NCBI RefSeq assembly: GCF_008710155.1
Contig: NZ_VYPZ01000033.1
Span: 1-38,121 of the forward strand
DNA length: 38,121 nucleotides
From: Sphingobium limneticum
GTDB lineage: Bacteria > Pseudomonadota > Alphaproteobacteria > Sphingomonadales > Sphingomonadaceae
Direction: 5' to 3'
A program made the position numbers and the translations under genes. This document shows, in pieces, positions 19,504 to 27,070 of the stretch (position 1 is the first letter of the stretch; each line of letters opens with the position of its first letter). Below the pieces are notes generated by a model, which saw only the letters and a program-made list of their open reading frames with translations, had not been told where the DNA came from and did no database searches.

Positions 19504-20100
19504 TTGGAAGACCTCGCCGGTTGGATTGCCCCTGCCGCCACCATGATTGCGGCCATGATGACCGCAGCCAATCTGGGCGCACGCGTCACGGGCTGGGGTT
19601 TCGGGGTCTTCACCCTGGGATCGATCGCCTGGTCGATAGTCGGTTTCTCTTCGGGACAGGCAAACCTGCTTGCCACCAACGGATTTCTAACTCTGGTCAA
19701 TCTCATCGGCGTCTGGCGCTGGCTTGGCAAGCAGCGCGCCTATGAAGATGGTGGCAAGTCCGCCGCTCAGGCAAGCCAGCGATCCCTCTATCCAACTCTT
19801 TTTACCGCGACGAGCGTCGCTGGCATGCCGGTCGTTGATGCTGAAGGCGAGACGATCGGAAAAGCTGTCGAAGCCCTCGTGACCTGCGAAAGCGGCACGG
19901 TAAGTTACGTCGTGGTCGCATCTGGCGATTGGGCGGGCGTGAATGAAGAACTTCGCGCTGTGGATCGGGCGGACATGAACTTTGCCAGTGACCGGCTGAC
20001 GCTGCTGCGCTCACGCGCGTGGTTCGATAGCCTGGCGCCCCTTCCCGAGGGAGAATGGCCCGCGGCACCGAAGGCGTTTGAGGAGAAGCGGAGCAGATGA
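19504..20100 (+). CDS. Membrane protein with a PRC-barrel domain
   Basis: Translation probably starts at TTG 19504 behind GGAG, since no ATG gives the first membrane segment. Residues 5-75 contain two or three hydrophobic helices (W-I-A-P-A-A-T-M-I-A-A-M-M, F-G-V-F-T-L-G-S-I-A-W-S-I-V-G-F, F-L-T-L-V-N-L-I-G-V-W). From about 100 a PRC-barrel follows (V-A-G-M-P-V-V-D-A-E-G-E-T-I-G-K-A, S-Y-V-V-V-A-S-G). Such proteins are often part of alphaproteobacterial general stress regulons. The last third (A-P-L-P-E-G-E-W-P) is the usual family ending. Confidence 0.8.
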   Translation: MEDLAGWIAPAATMIAAMMTAANLGARVTGWGFGVFTLGSIAWSIVGFSSGQANLLATNGFLTLVNLIGVWRWLGKQRAYEDGGKSAAQASQRSLYPTLFTATSVAGMPVVDAEGETIGKAVEALVTCESGTVSYVVVASGDWAGVNEELRAVDRADMNFASDRLTLLRSRAWFDSLAPLPEGEWPAAPKAFEEKRSR

Positions 20101-20404
20101 GGTTCTTCCCAACCTTCACGAAACCGCCCTTATCTTTGTCCAAATGTCAGCGCAGACGGCGGCTGCGACATGGAGAATGGGAGCATTGTTCCTGGAGAAT
20201 ATCCTTTCTCCAATTCCCAGGACGGCTTGGAACTCGGCAACACCATCTGCAAGCATATGCAGCGAAGCGTCGCCAGCGCTCTTCAGGCGGAGTCTTGCGA
20301 CACGAAAGGCTGACCGCCGCTGTGGAGGATCGCGTCGGATAGCGGTCGCAAGAATCGAGCCGCCTGCATTTTCAGGCGGCGACCCATTGCGTTTCACCGG
20401 CTGA
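20101..20404. other. Gap with a strong hairpin, no supported gene
   Basis: The rightward frame overlapping the previous stop at 20097 is Arg/Leu-rich without family features and is not accepted. GCCGCCTG (20359-20366) and CAGGCGGC (20373-20380) form an 8-bp hairpin between two convergent genes and may help terminate both, although no T-run follows. Confidence 0.5.
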
Positions 20405-20878
20405 TCAGGCCGCGAGCAGGTTCACAGCCGTCGGCTTCGCGGCAGGTAGCCCGCCTGCCTTTGCTTGGGGCAAGCAATACCTTCTTGCGTACGGCCATCG
20501 CATCGCGGAGTGCCACAAGATCGACATCCGCCTTCCGGTATTGAGCGAACCCTCCGATGCCTGTTCCTCCTCGTGGACATGATGCTTGATTTCTTCCGAA
20601 AGCACCTTGACCTTGGCGCCGTAGAATGCGTCGTCGGGCGACCCGGCATCTATGTCGTTGATCAGCACCTTGGCGCCATCATGTTCGACACAGGCTTCGC
20701 CGAGTGTGTCTTCCTCGATCAACCCGCGGAAGGCGAGATTGAAGATTTCTTCCTCGATGAGCGTGTGGATTTTGAGCTCGACGCAGATCTCGTGCGCCCA
20801 CGCCTGCTGGCGGTCTGCGGATTTGGCACCCTCGAACTTCTCGAACAGATCCTCGACCTTGTGATGGACGGCCTTCAA
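20405..20878 (-). CDS. Hemerythrin (HHE) domain protein with two compensating frameshifts
   Basis: The product has the HHE-type metal-binding pattern: H-H-K-V-E-D-L-F-E-K-F-E, K-I-H-T-L-I-E-E-E-I-F, V-E-H-D-G-A-K-V-L and E-E-I-K-H-H-V-H-E-E-E. Homologous proteins bind a di-iron centre and O2 or relate to redox stress. After E-E-E the frame reads nonsense (S-L-N-T-G-R-R-M-S-I-L-W-H), while the next frame reads A-Q-Y-R-K-A-D-V-D-L-V-A-L-R-D-A-M-A, and the original frame resumes with Q-A-K-A-G-G-L-P-A-A-K-P-T-A-V. One lost G near 20542 and one extra C near 20469 explain this. The start is uncertain: homologous sequence (K-F-T-D-A-I-A-L-L) extends upstream of TTG 20878 without a clear ATG. Confidence 0.75.
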   Translation of the reverse strand: MKAVHHKVEDLFEKFEGAKSADRQQAWAHEICVELKIHTLIEEEIFNLAFRGLIEEDTLGEACVEHDGAKVLINDIDAGSPDDAFYGAKVKVLSEEIKHHVHEEEQASEGSLNTGRRMSILWHSAMRWPYARRYCLPQAKAGGLPAAKPTAVNLLAA

Positions 20879-21226
20879 CAGGGCGATCGCATCGGTGAAT
20901 TTCGCCTCGGCTGAGCGACAATGCCATCTGGGTGACAGAGTGACCTTGTGGGCGTCGAAATGGTTGCGCCAGTCGGACCGTCAGCAAATTGCCGGCTCCT
21001 TCAACAGTGCGGCGGTCGACATCAGGGCTTGGCATTGCGAATGGGGCGCATGCACTGGACCCGCAACGCCCGGTGATATTGCATGCGCCGATGGCGGTTT
21101 CACCAAGCTGCCCGGCAAATTCATGACATCGGTGGAGCATGTGCTTCCGGTCGGGTGCTGTCGGTCCAGGCCGGTCTAAAGATGAACGCGCGATATCATC
21201 TCGACGCGGCATTTGCTGGCAGGGTG
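20879..21226. other. Intergenic stretch with no convincing gene
   Basis: Only low-complexity or shadow frames are present. A leftward frame from 21281 crosses the region but overlaps the hemerythrin gene and has no family-like content. No promoter was recognised. Confidence 0.4.
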
Positions 21227-21266
21227 AAAAGCCCCTTCGATCTGCCTCATGCAAGATCGAAGGGGC
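21227..21266 (-). terminator. Rho-independent terminator after the DUF4142 gene
   Basis: A perfect 13-bp stem, GCCCCTTCGATCT (21231-21243) with AGATCGAAGGGGC (21254-21266), has a 10-base loop. On the minus strand it is followed by four T residues (21227-21230). It lies about 75 bases beyond the stop at 21341. Confidence 0.85.
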
Positions 21267-21340
21267 AGGGAGCCGGGTCATTGGCGATCACCGCCATGGC
21301 CCGTCCGTACACGCAGAGATTCTGAAAAAGGAACGTTCGC

Positions 21341-21913
21341 TCAGGACTTGAGGCCCTTCGCCATGTTGAGATGGGCTGTCACGATGGGAATAAGTTTGGC
21401 CGCGAACTCCTTCAATGAGGGAACCTCGCCACTGGCCGAATAGGCTTTAAGCGTGTCGAGCGTCTCCTGATGTCCCCTGGTCTGCGCTTCGATATAGGCG
21501 GCATCGAAGTCGGCCCCTTTCTTGCCCTTGAGCGCGTCGAGCGACTGTTGTTGCGCGCTGGACAGGATCGGCTTGGGCACGATGGCCGGGGACGAAGCGC
21601 TCGCCGCCTGGCCGAGCTTTGCCGTTGAATCGGTATGCGCCTTAATCATCGACTCCGCGAATTTCTTCACGGACGTCGACTGGCTGTTGGCTTGCGCCAA
21701 TCTTGAGCTTTCGATTTCGAATGTATCGCTCGCCGCTGCCGCATTGGCGAACGTCTGGCCTGCGCTCTCCGCAACGGGCGCCGGTTCGATGGTGTTGACG
21801 CTGTTCATCGGCGCCGCCGCGCCGTTGTTGGACGCCGTATCGACCTTCTTGCCGCACCCGCCGAGCGTCAGCGCTGCCAATGATATCGCCACCGTCGCGA
21901 ACTGCATCTTCAT
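21341..21913 (-). CDS. DUF4142 lipoprotein
   Basis: The 190-residue precursor starts M-K-M-Q-F-A-T-V-A-I-S-L-A-A-L-T-L-G-G-C, a lipoprotein signal with lipobox L-G-G-C at about residues 17-20. An Asn/Ala-rich linker follows, then a DUF4142 domain (F-A-N-A-A-A-A-S-D-T-F-E-I-E-S-S-R-L-A, Q-S-T-S-V-K-K-F-A-E-S-M-I, Y-I-E-A-Q-T-R-G-H-Q-E-T-L). DUF4142 is a helical ferritin-like domain of unknown role, often in stress or envelope settings. A possible general-stress sigma (EcfG-type) promoter lies 36 bases upstream and a strong terminator follows, so it is probably a single-gene unit. Confidence 0.9.
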   Translation of the reverse strand: MKMQFATVAISLAALTLGGCGKKVDTASNNGAAAPMNSVNTIEPAPVAESAGQTFANAAAASDTFEIESSRLAQANSQSTSVKKFAESMIKAHTDSTAKLGQAASASSPAIVPKPILSSAQQQSLDALKGKKGADFDAAYIEAQTRGHQETLDTLKAYSASGEVPSLKEFAAKLIPIVTAHLNMAKGLKS

Positions 21914-21948
21914 CGATCGTCTCCCGGATCATCGTCTGTCAGAACGTC

Positions 21949-21973
21949 AACCCGCCGCGTCCAAGCTCGTTCC
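21949..21973 (-). promoter_or_regulatory. Possible EcfG (general stress sigma factor) promoter for the DUF4142 gene
   Basis: Read on the minus strand, GGAAC (21973-21969) is followed after 17 bases by GTT (21951-21949). The alphaproteobacterial EcfG consensus is GGAAC-N16/17-GTT. It sits 36 bases before the ATG at 21913. The motif is short, so chance occurrence is possible. Confidence 0.5.
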
Positions 21974-22038
21974 CATGGGAGCCTTCTTTGACACACGCCG
22001 TTTGGTGATGATTGAACCACCACATGGAGGACAGGCAC

Positions 22039-22473
22039 ATGGGCATCTTCAGCAAGATTAGAGACAAGATTTTTGGTCATGACGACCAGAGGGCGAGCAG
22101 TGGCACCCCTGCACCCGCCACGAATGTCCAGACCACCAACCCGCCCCCGCCGGCCACTACGCCCCCTGCGTCGCCCGCCACGGCCACCGCGTCACCTGAG
22201 GCAACGTCGCTGCCGCAGGTCGATGTCGGCGCGGTCCTTTCGGCCATGGCCGACGCCAGGGGCGGCGGGGGAAATTATCAAAGTTCGATCGTCGATCTGT
22301 TGAAGCTGCTCGATCTCGATTCCAGCCTTGCGGCGCGCAAGGAACTGGCCGACGAACTGGCTGTCCATGAAGGCGCTGACGGCAGCGCAGAGCAGAATAT
22401 CGCGCTGCACAGGGCGGTGATGACGAAACTCGCTGAAAATGGCGGCGTGGTTCCCGATAGCCTGCGCGACTAA
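22039..22473 (+). CDS. DUF3597 domain protein
   Basis: M-G-I-F-S-K-I-R-D-K-I-F-G at 22039, with GGAGG about 10 bases upstream, is the standard start of this family; the frame also opens at 22012. Residues 20-60 form a Pro/Thr/Ala-rich linker (P-P-P-P-A-T-T-P-P-A-S-P). The C-terminal 80 residues hold the conserved Y-Q-S-S-I-V-D-L-L-K-L-L-D-L-D-S-S-L-A-A-R and E-L-A-V-H-E-G-A-D-G-S-A-E-Q-N. The family occurs widely in proteobacteria with no assigned function; its N-terminus and C-terminal half resemble LysM-linked cytoplasmic stress proteins in size. It is divergent from the DUF4142 gene. Confidence 0.88.
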   Translation: MGIFSKIRDKIFGHDDQRASSGTPAPATNVQTTNPPPPATTPPASPATATASPEATSLPQVDVGAVLSAMADARGGGGNYQSSIVDLLKLLDLDSSLAARKELADELAVHEGADGSAEQNIALHRAVMTKLAENGGVVPDSLRD

Positions 22474-22548
22474 GGCCTCTGGCCGTGCCGCTCCTTCTTG
22501 AGGTGGCGGACCGGCGTTATCCTGTCAGAACCATATCTGTTGGGACGG

Positions 22549-22572
22549 TGGCCCCGCGGTGACGCGGGGCCA
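22549..22572. terminator. Hairpin between convergent DUF3597 and SDR genes
   Basis: A perfect 10-bp palindrome, TGGCCCCGCG (22549-22558) and CGCGGGGCCA (22563-22572), has a GTGA loop and lies 8 bases before the SDR stop. It is very GC-rich without a T-run on either strand, so it may act as a weak bidirectional terminator. Confidence 0.5.
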
Positions 22573-22580
22573 TCCTTGCG

Positions 22581-23474
22581 TCAGGCGATCCCGGCGCCGC
22601 CGGTCACGCCATAGACTTCACCGGTGATATAGCTGCCCTCCTGCGAGGCTAGCAGCACATAGACGGGCGCGATCTCGACCGGCTGACCAGGGCGGCCGAA
22701 CTGGCTCTGCTCCCCGAACTTGGTGACCTTGTCCTGCGGCTGACCGCCACTGGATTGCAGGACTGTCCAGAATGGACCGGGGGCAACCACATTTGCCCGG
22801 ATGCCCTTTTCGATCAGCTGTTTGGCAAGCGCCTTAGTATAGGCGACGATGCCTGCCTTGGTCGTGGCATAATCGAGCAATATGGCCGAAGGCTCATAGG
22901 CCTGGACGGAGGCGGTTGTGATCACCGACGCGCCGGCGGGAAGATGCGGCACGGCGGCCTGTGTGATCCAGTGCATGGCGTAGAGATTGGTCTTCAGCGT
23001 GCGGTCGAAATCTTCCGAGCTCACTGCCTCCACGTCATCGCGATATTGCTGGCGGCCAGCATTGATGACAAGAATGTCGAGCCCGCCAAGGCCCTTGACG
23101 GCCTCATCGACGAGCTTGCGGCACCAGTTCTCGTCCGTAATGTCGCCAGGCAGCGCGACCGCCTTGCGGCCCTCTGCCTCGATCAGGGCGATGACCGCCT
23201 TTGCGTCCTCCTTTTCGCTTGGAAGATAGGAGATGGCGACATCGGCGCCCTCGCGCGCATAGGCGATAGCGGCAGCTCGGCCGATGCCGCTGTCACCGCC
23301 AGTGACCAGCGCCTTGCGGCCCTCGAGTTTGCCCGAGCCGGTATAGCTTTCCTCGCCATGGTCAGGCCTGGGATCCATGTCCGCAGCGATACCGGGAACC
23401 GGCTGCGGCTGCTCTGGAAATGGGGGCTTGGGATATTGCGCGCGCGGGTCCTGCATGGTGAGACGCTCTGCCAT
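22581..23474 (-). CDS. SDR-family oxidoreductase (YghA-like)
   Basis: The 297-residue product is a short-chain dehydrogenase. It has an N-terminal extension of about 45 residues rich in Pro (P-K-P-P-F-P-E-Q-P-Q-P-V-P-G), then the NAD(P)-binding V-T-G-G-D-S-G-I-G-R-A, the N-A-G motif (I-N-A-G-R-Q-Q) and catalytic S...Y-A-T-T-K. The ending Y-I-T-G-E-V-Y-G-V-T-G-G is typical. The extension and sequence match the YghA-type group often found in general stress regulons; the substrate is unknown. ATG 23474 has AAGGAGCG upstream and fits better than the open frame to 23534. It is divergent from the GH15 gene. Confidence 0.9.
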   Translation of the reverse strand: MAERLTMQDPRAQYPKPPFPEQPQPVPGIAADMDPRPDHGEESYTGSGKLEGRKALVTGGDSGIGRAAAIAYAREGADVAISYLPSEKEDAKAVIALIEAEGRKAVALPGDITDENWCRKLVDEAVKGLGGLDILVINAGRQQYRDDVEAVSSEDFDRTLKTNLYAMHWITQAAVPHLPAGASVITTASVQAYEPSAILLDYATTKAGIVAYTKALAKQLIEKGIRANVVAPGPFWTVLQSSGGQPQDKVTKFGEQSQFGRPGQPVEIAPVYVLLASQEGSYITGEVYGVTGGAGIA

Positions 23475-23637
23475 GTTCGCTCCTTGCTGATGGGGATGAT
23501 GGACGACAGTCCATTTTGCCGTTCTAGGCGACACGGCAAACTACGAGCCGCAGAGCCATCCAGTTCCACACCGGGCTCAGCAGGATGGCAATCTTATTCA
23601 AAGCTCTGATCTGGATCAGGAAAACAGGCCGCCTCTC

Positions 23638-25482
23638 GTGCGTTCTCGCCTGAAAGCAGTTCAAGGGAATGTCGTCATCAACAGGACTCGGCTCGACAAC
23701 GCTCGCCCCCGGCGCGACGCGGAAAACTATCTTCATCTCGAACATTATGCGGCCCTGGGCGATGGCCGGACCGTGGCCCTGAGCGGTAGCGATGGGTCGC
23801 TCGACTGGTGGTGTGTCCCCAATCTCGATTCTCCGCCCCTCTTCGATCGGTTGTTTGATCCGCAGGAGGGCGGCTATTTCGCCATCACGCCTCGTGAAGC
23901 TTTCGAGGTCGAGCGGGCTTATCGTCCCGAGAGTAATGTCCTCGAGACTATATTTTCGACCGCTGGCGGTAAGGCGCGAATGGTCGAATCGCTCAACAGC
24001 GGTTCTGCGGGACGCTTGCCCTGGTGCGAATTGGCGCGGCGGATCGAGGGGCTGGAAGGCTCGGTGCATTTCGACATCGCGTTGAGGCTCGGTCACTGGG
24101 CGGACACCGCTTCGCCCTATATGCAGAAAGTCGGTGGCCATGATGTTTTCCATGTCGGCGGCGTGCTGGGTCTCTTTCTGCGGGGATCGGGCATAATCAT
24201 CGACCATCTGGGCGATAATGGCGCGACTGCAAGTTTGACGATCAAGGAGGGCCAGACGGAGTTGCTCGCGATTGTGGCAGGCGAAGACGAGCCGCTGGTC
24301 GCGCCTTCGCTTGAGGAAATAGACGCCCGGATCGATGGCTCGGATGACGAATGGCGCACATGGGCGCAGACGGTCCAATGTGACGGACCATATCGGGAGG
24401 CATTGGTCAGAAGTGCCCTCGCCCTCAAGCTCCTGCTCTTTTCACCCAGCGGTGCGATCGCGGCGGCGGCCACCACCTCTCTTCCTGAACGGATTGGCGG
24501 GTCGAAAAATTACGATTATCGCTTCGCTTGGGTCCGCGACGCAGGCTATACCATCAACGCCTTCCTGCGCGTTGGTGCCCAGGCGGAGGCGAAGGCTGCT
24601 CTGACCTGGTTGCTCAAGCAAATCAAGGAAGTGGGGCCGCGCGTCTGCTATTCGATCTGGGGTGGCGCAGTTTCAGACGTCCGGACAGTCGACCTGCCTG
24701 GCTATCGCTGTTCAGAGCCGGTTGTTGCTGGAAACCGCGCCACGGATCAGCGGCAGCATGGGATATATGGCGATATCTTCGAGACCGCGGCATGCTTCGT
24801 AAACCATGGCAATATCCTGGACGCGCGCAGCGCAGAGATATCGGCGCATCTTGCCGATCAATGCGCGGACATCTGGCGCCAGAAGGATAGCTGCATCTGG
24901 GAGCTTGCCGAAGAACAGCATTGTACCATGTCGAAAATCAGTTGCTGGCAGGCCCTGGCCCGCGCCGTCGAACTGGCCGACGCAGGGCAATTGCCGACGA
25001 CCTGCCGCGATCGCTGGTCACGCGAGCGAGACAGGATCGAGGCGTGGATAACGGAGCATTGCTGGTCCGAGAGCCTCGGCGCCTATAGTTTCTATCCGGG
25101 CTCGGATCGCCTCGATGCGTCGCTCGCCCTTGCTGTGCGCTTTGGGTTCGATGGACGGGATCGCCTGCGTCGAACGGTCGAGGCGATCGATCGAGAGCTC
25201 GGCTGTGGACCCTATCATTATCGCTATTCCGGAGCCGACAAGGAAGAAGGCTGCTTCCTCGCCTGCACCTTCTGGATGGTCGAAGCCAAAATTCTGCTTG
25301 ATCAGCCTGGAGCGGCGTCCAGGGCATTTACCGAAGCGATTGAAGGGCCGGCGCCCACAGCCGGCGTATATCCTGAAATGATCGACCCTGTGTCCGGACG
25401 CTATCTGGGCAACATGCCGCAAGGACTGACCCATCTGGCTATCACTCAGGCTCTCATGTCGCTGGAGGCCAGCAGAGGCTAG
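23638..25482 (+). CDS. Glycoside hydrolase family 15 protein (glucoamylase/trehalase-like)
   Basis: About 614 residues. N-terminal beta-sandwich domain: Y-A-A-L-G-D-G-R-T-V-A-L, G-S-L-D-W-W-C-V-P, D-S-P-P-L-F-D-R-L. A C-terminal (alpha/alpha)6 barrel follows, with Y-D-Y-R-F-A-W-V-R-D-A near residue 290, W-E-L-A-E-E-Q-H near 420 and E-E-G-C-F-L-A-C-T-F-W near 540, where the acidic residues serve catalysis. Members cleave trehalose or alpha-glucans. The start is doubtful: GTG 23638 has no good ribosome-binding site, and the first about 25 codons do not look conserved. An ATG at 23669 in the next frame would join the good frame if one C were missing near 23718 (reading A-T-P-E-N-Y-L-H-L), so the 5' end may contain a frameshift. 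Confidence 0.88.
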   Translation: MRSRLKAVQGNVVINRTRLDNARPRRDAENYLHLEHYAALGDGRTVALSGSDGSLDWWCVPNLDSPPLFDRLFDPQEGGYFAITPREAFEVERAYRPESNVLETIFSTAGGKARMVESLNSGSAGRLPWCELARRIEGLEGSVHFDIALRLGHWADTASPYMQKVGGHDVFHVGGVLGLFLRGSGIIIDHLGDNGATASLTIKEGQTELLAIVAGEDEPLVAPSLEEIDARIDGSDDEWRTWAQTVQCDGPYREALVRSALALKLLLFSPSGAIAAAATTSLPERIGGSKNYDYRFAWVRDAGYTINAFLRVGAQAEAKAALTWLLKQIKEVGPRVCYSIWGGAVSDVRTVDLPGYRCSEPVVAGNRATDQRQHGIYGDIFETAACFVNHGNILDARSAEISAHLADQCADIWRQKDSCIWELAEEQHCTMSKISCWQALARAVELADAGQLPTTCRDRWSRERDRIEAWITEHCWSESLGAYSFYPGSDRLDASLALAVRFGFDGRDRLRRTVEAIDRELGCGPYHYRYSGADKEEGCFLACTFWMVEAKILLDQPGAASRAFTEAIEGPAPTAGVYPEMIDPVSGRYLGNMPQGLTHLAITQALMSLEASRG

Positions 25483-25530
25483 GCTCCAGCGAACATGGCC
25501 AGCTTCCAGCTTCTTTGAAAGCTGTGTGGT

Positions 25531-25728
25531 TCAAGGCTGCTGGTTATAGGACGGGCCGGTATGCTCAGTCGCGACGTTGTTGCCGGTGACCTGATCCTGC
25601 TCCAGTTCCTCGCCATGCCAGACATTTCTCGCGACGAATATGATGATGAACAGGGCAATGATCACGCCGCAAATGACTGCACCGGCCTTCGCGAGCCGGC
25701 GCGGCGAGGGCTTCTCATTCGATACCAT
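25531..25728 (-). CDS. 65-aa single-span membrane protein
   Basis: The product is M-V-S-N-E-K-P-S-P-R-R-L-A-K, then a membrane helix (A-V-I-C-G-V-I-I-A-L-F-I-I-I-F-V-A), then a polar tail ending S-Y-N-Q-Q-P. Positive residues before the helix put the N-terminus in the cytoplasm. Its ATG overlaps the stop of the PPOX-fold gene (TGATG), so it is translated as part of the same unit. Function unknown. Confidence 0.75.
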   Translation of the reverse strand: MVSNEKPSPRRLAKAGAVICGVIIALFIIIFVARNVWHGEELEQDQVTGNNVATEHTGPSYNQQP

Positions 25729-26171
25729 CAGTGAGCGCCCTCCAGCAATAGCTCGCCTTCCTCTTCGCCATCCCAATAATGCGCGCGCTCGCCAATCACC
25801 TGGATCAGGACGAGGCCAGGCGTCTGCGGACCCTGCGGCCACCACCGTTCCAGGCCTTTCGTCCAATGCGCTTCAAACTGGTCCTTGTCGCGGATGAGCA
25901 TGGCTGTCCCTTCCACCGCCAGAAAGAAGGGGCGTTGTCCCAACAAGCCTGATTTGCCCTGATAGCTTAGATTTACTGCCGGATCGGCCTTGATATCCGA
26001 CACCATGAGCGTGGTCTCTTCCGTGAAAAACCAGGCGCTACCGTCATAATCGACCTCACGATTATTGCTCATCGGACGCGATCCGATCGCGCCGTCGCCC
26101 GTATGGGTGGCAAGCATCGCGAAATCGATCTCCTTCATCTTGTGCGACAGATCTTCAAGCGACATGGACAT
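25728..26171 (-). CDS. Pyridoxamine 5'-phosphate oxidase-fold protein (general stress protein 26-like)
   Basis: The 147-residue protein has the flavin-binding split-barrel pattern of the general stress protein 26 group: F-A-M-L-A-T-H-T-G-D-G-A-I-G-S-R-P-M, then S-A-W-F-F-T-E-E-T-T, P-A-V-N-L-S-Y and H-W-T-K-G-L-E-R-W-W-P-Q-G. These proteins usually bind FMN, FAD or related cofactors; the substrate is unknown. It is followed without a gap by a small membrane protein. The start ATG 26171 has AGGAGT-like sequence upstream. Confidence 0.9.
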   Translation of the reverse strand: MSMSLEDLSHKMKEIDFAMLATHTGDGAIGSRPMSNNREVDYDGSAWFFTEETTLMVSDIKADPAVNLSYQGKSGLLGQRPFFLAVEGTAMLIRDKDQFEAHWTKGLERWWPQGPQTPGLVLIQVIGERAHYWDGEEEGELLLEGAH

Positions 26172-26272
26172 GACGGTCTACTCCTATTGCTGCGGTATCA
26201 ACGCACGAGCAGGAACAACGGGCCACCCCAACAGTGAAGCGTCGCTGTAATAATGCATCCGCATGGACAGGA

Positions 26273-27070
26273 TCAGCCTTGTGCGAGCTTCCTCGCCTGC
26301 GATGGCAGTTGATCCTCTGGCTGGGCGTCAGACGACGACGAGCGGCGGCCGCCCCGGACCATCTCCTCTATCCAGGTGAGCAGCAACTGGTTGTAGGCCC
26401 GTCTCCCGCTTTCATCCCGCAGCGAATGATCAGCGCCTTTTAGAATACGATAGCTCAGCGAATTGCTGTTGTGGAACGCCGACATATAGGAGCTGATGGT
26501 CGCGTGCGGCACATAATCGTCATGTTCCGATTCAACGATCAGAACATCGCCGGCAAAGCGCTCGCAGGCGGCCAAAGCCTTGTCTTCGCGACCTGTTCGA
26601 AAGCGCGCCCGATAGGCATTGATGAGATCGCGGTCGAGCTTCGCCTTGGGCACATCCCAATGTTCGTCAGGATAGAGCGCAGGAACGCGAAGCGCCAACC
26701 AGTTGACCGGGCGAGCCGCAGTCAGCAATGCCGCGAGATAGCCACCATAGCTGGTGCCAACGACCGCAATTGCCGACGGATCGACCTGTTCCTGCCTGAC
26801 GAGATAATCATAGGCCGCCGTCACATCTGCAAGACCGTGCGACCGTGTCACGACATTGCGCTCTTCGGCATGTTTGGCATGGCCTCGCAGATCGAAGGTG
26901 AAGCAGATGCAGCCCAATTGGGCGATCTCTGCGGCTCTCACCATGTCCTGTTCGCGCGAGCCGCCCCATCCGTGAATGAAGAGAATGCCAGGGACCAGCT
27001 TGTCGGGCGACAACAAGGTTGCTTCCAGGCTCTCGCCCTCGACGTCAAAGGATAGCCGACTGCCTGTCAT
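26273..27070 (-). CDS. Alpha/beta hydrolase
   Basis: The 265-residue protein has the alpha/beta hydrolase layout: oxyanion region L-F-I-H-G-W-G-G-S near 31-39, nucleophile elbow G-T-S-Y-G-G near 124, acid in E-S-E-H-D-D-Y-V near 187 and catalytic His in G-A-D-H-S-L near 218. It resembles cytosolic esterase/acyl-hydrolase types, but the substrate cannot be read from the sequence. Its ATG overlaps the DUF3182 stop as ATGA, so the two are translationally coupled and probably work together. Confidence 0.9.
   Translation of the reverse strand: MTGSRLSFDVEGESLEATLLSPDKLVPGILFIHGWGGSREQDMVRAAEIAQLGCICFTFDLRGHAKHAEERNVVTRSHGLADVTAAYDYLVRQEQVDPSAIAVVGTSYGGYLAALLTAARPVNWLALRVPALYPDEHWDVPKAKLDRDLINAYRARFRTGREDKALAACERFAGDVLIVESEHDDYVPHATISSYMSAFHNSNSLSYRILKGADHSLRDESGRRAYNQLLLTWIEEMVRGGRRSSSSDAQPEDQLPSQARKLAQG

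Noticed and set aside
20097..20342. Rightward frame starting in the stop codon of the PRC-barrel gene
   Set aside because: Arg-rich composition without domain features; looks like a chance frame in a GC-rich region.
20679..21281. Leftward 200-codon frame over the hemerythrin 5' end
   Set aside because: Overlaps a recognised domain in another frame and has no recognisable content of its own.
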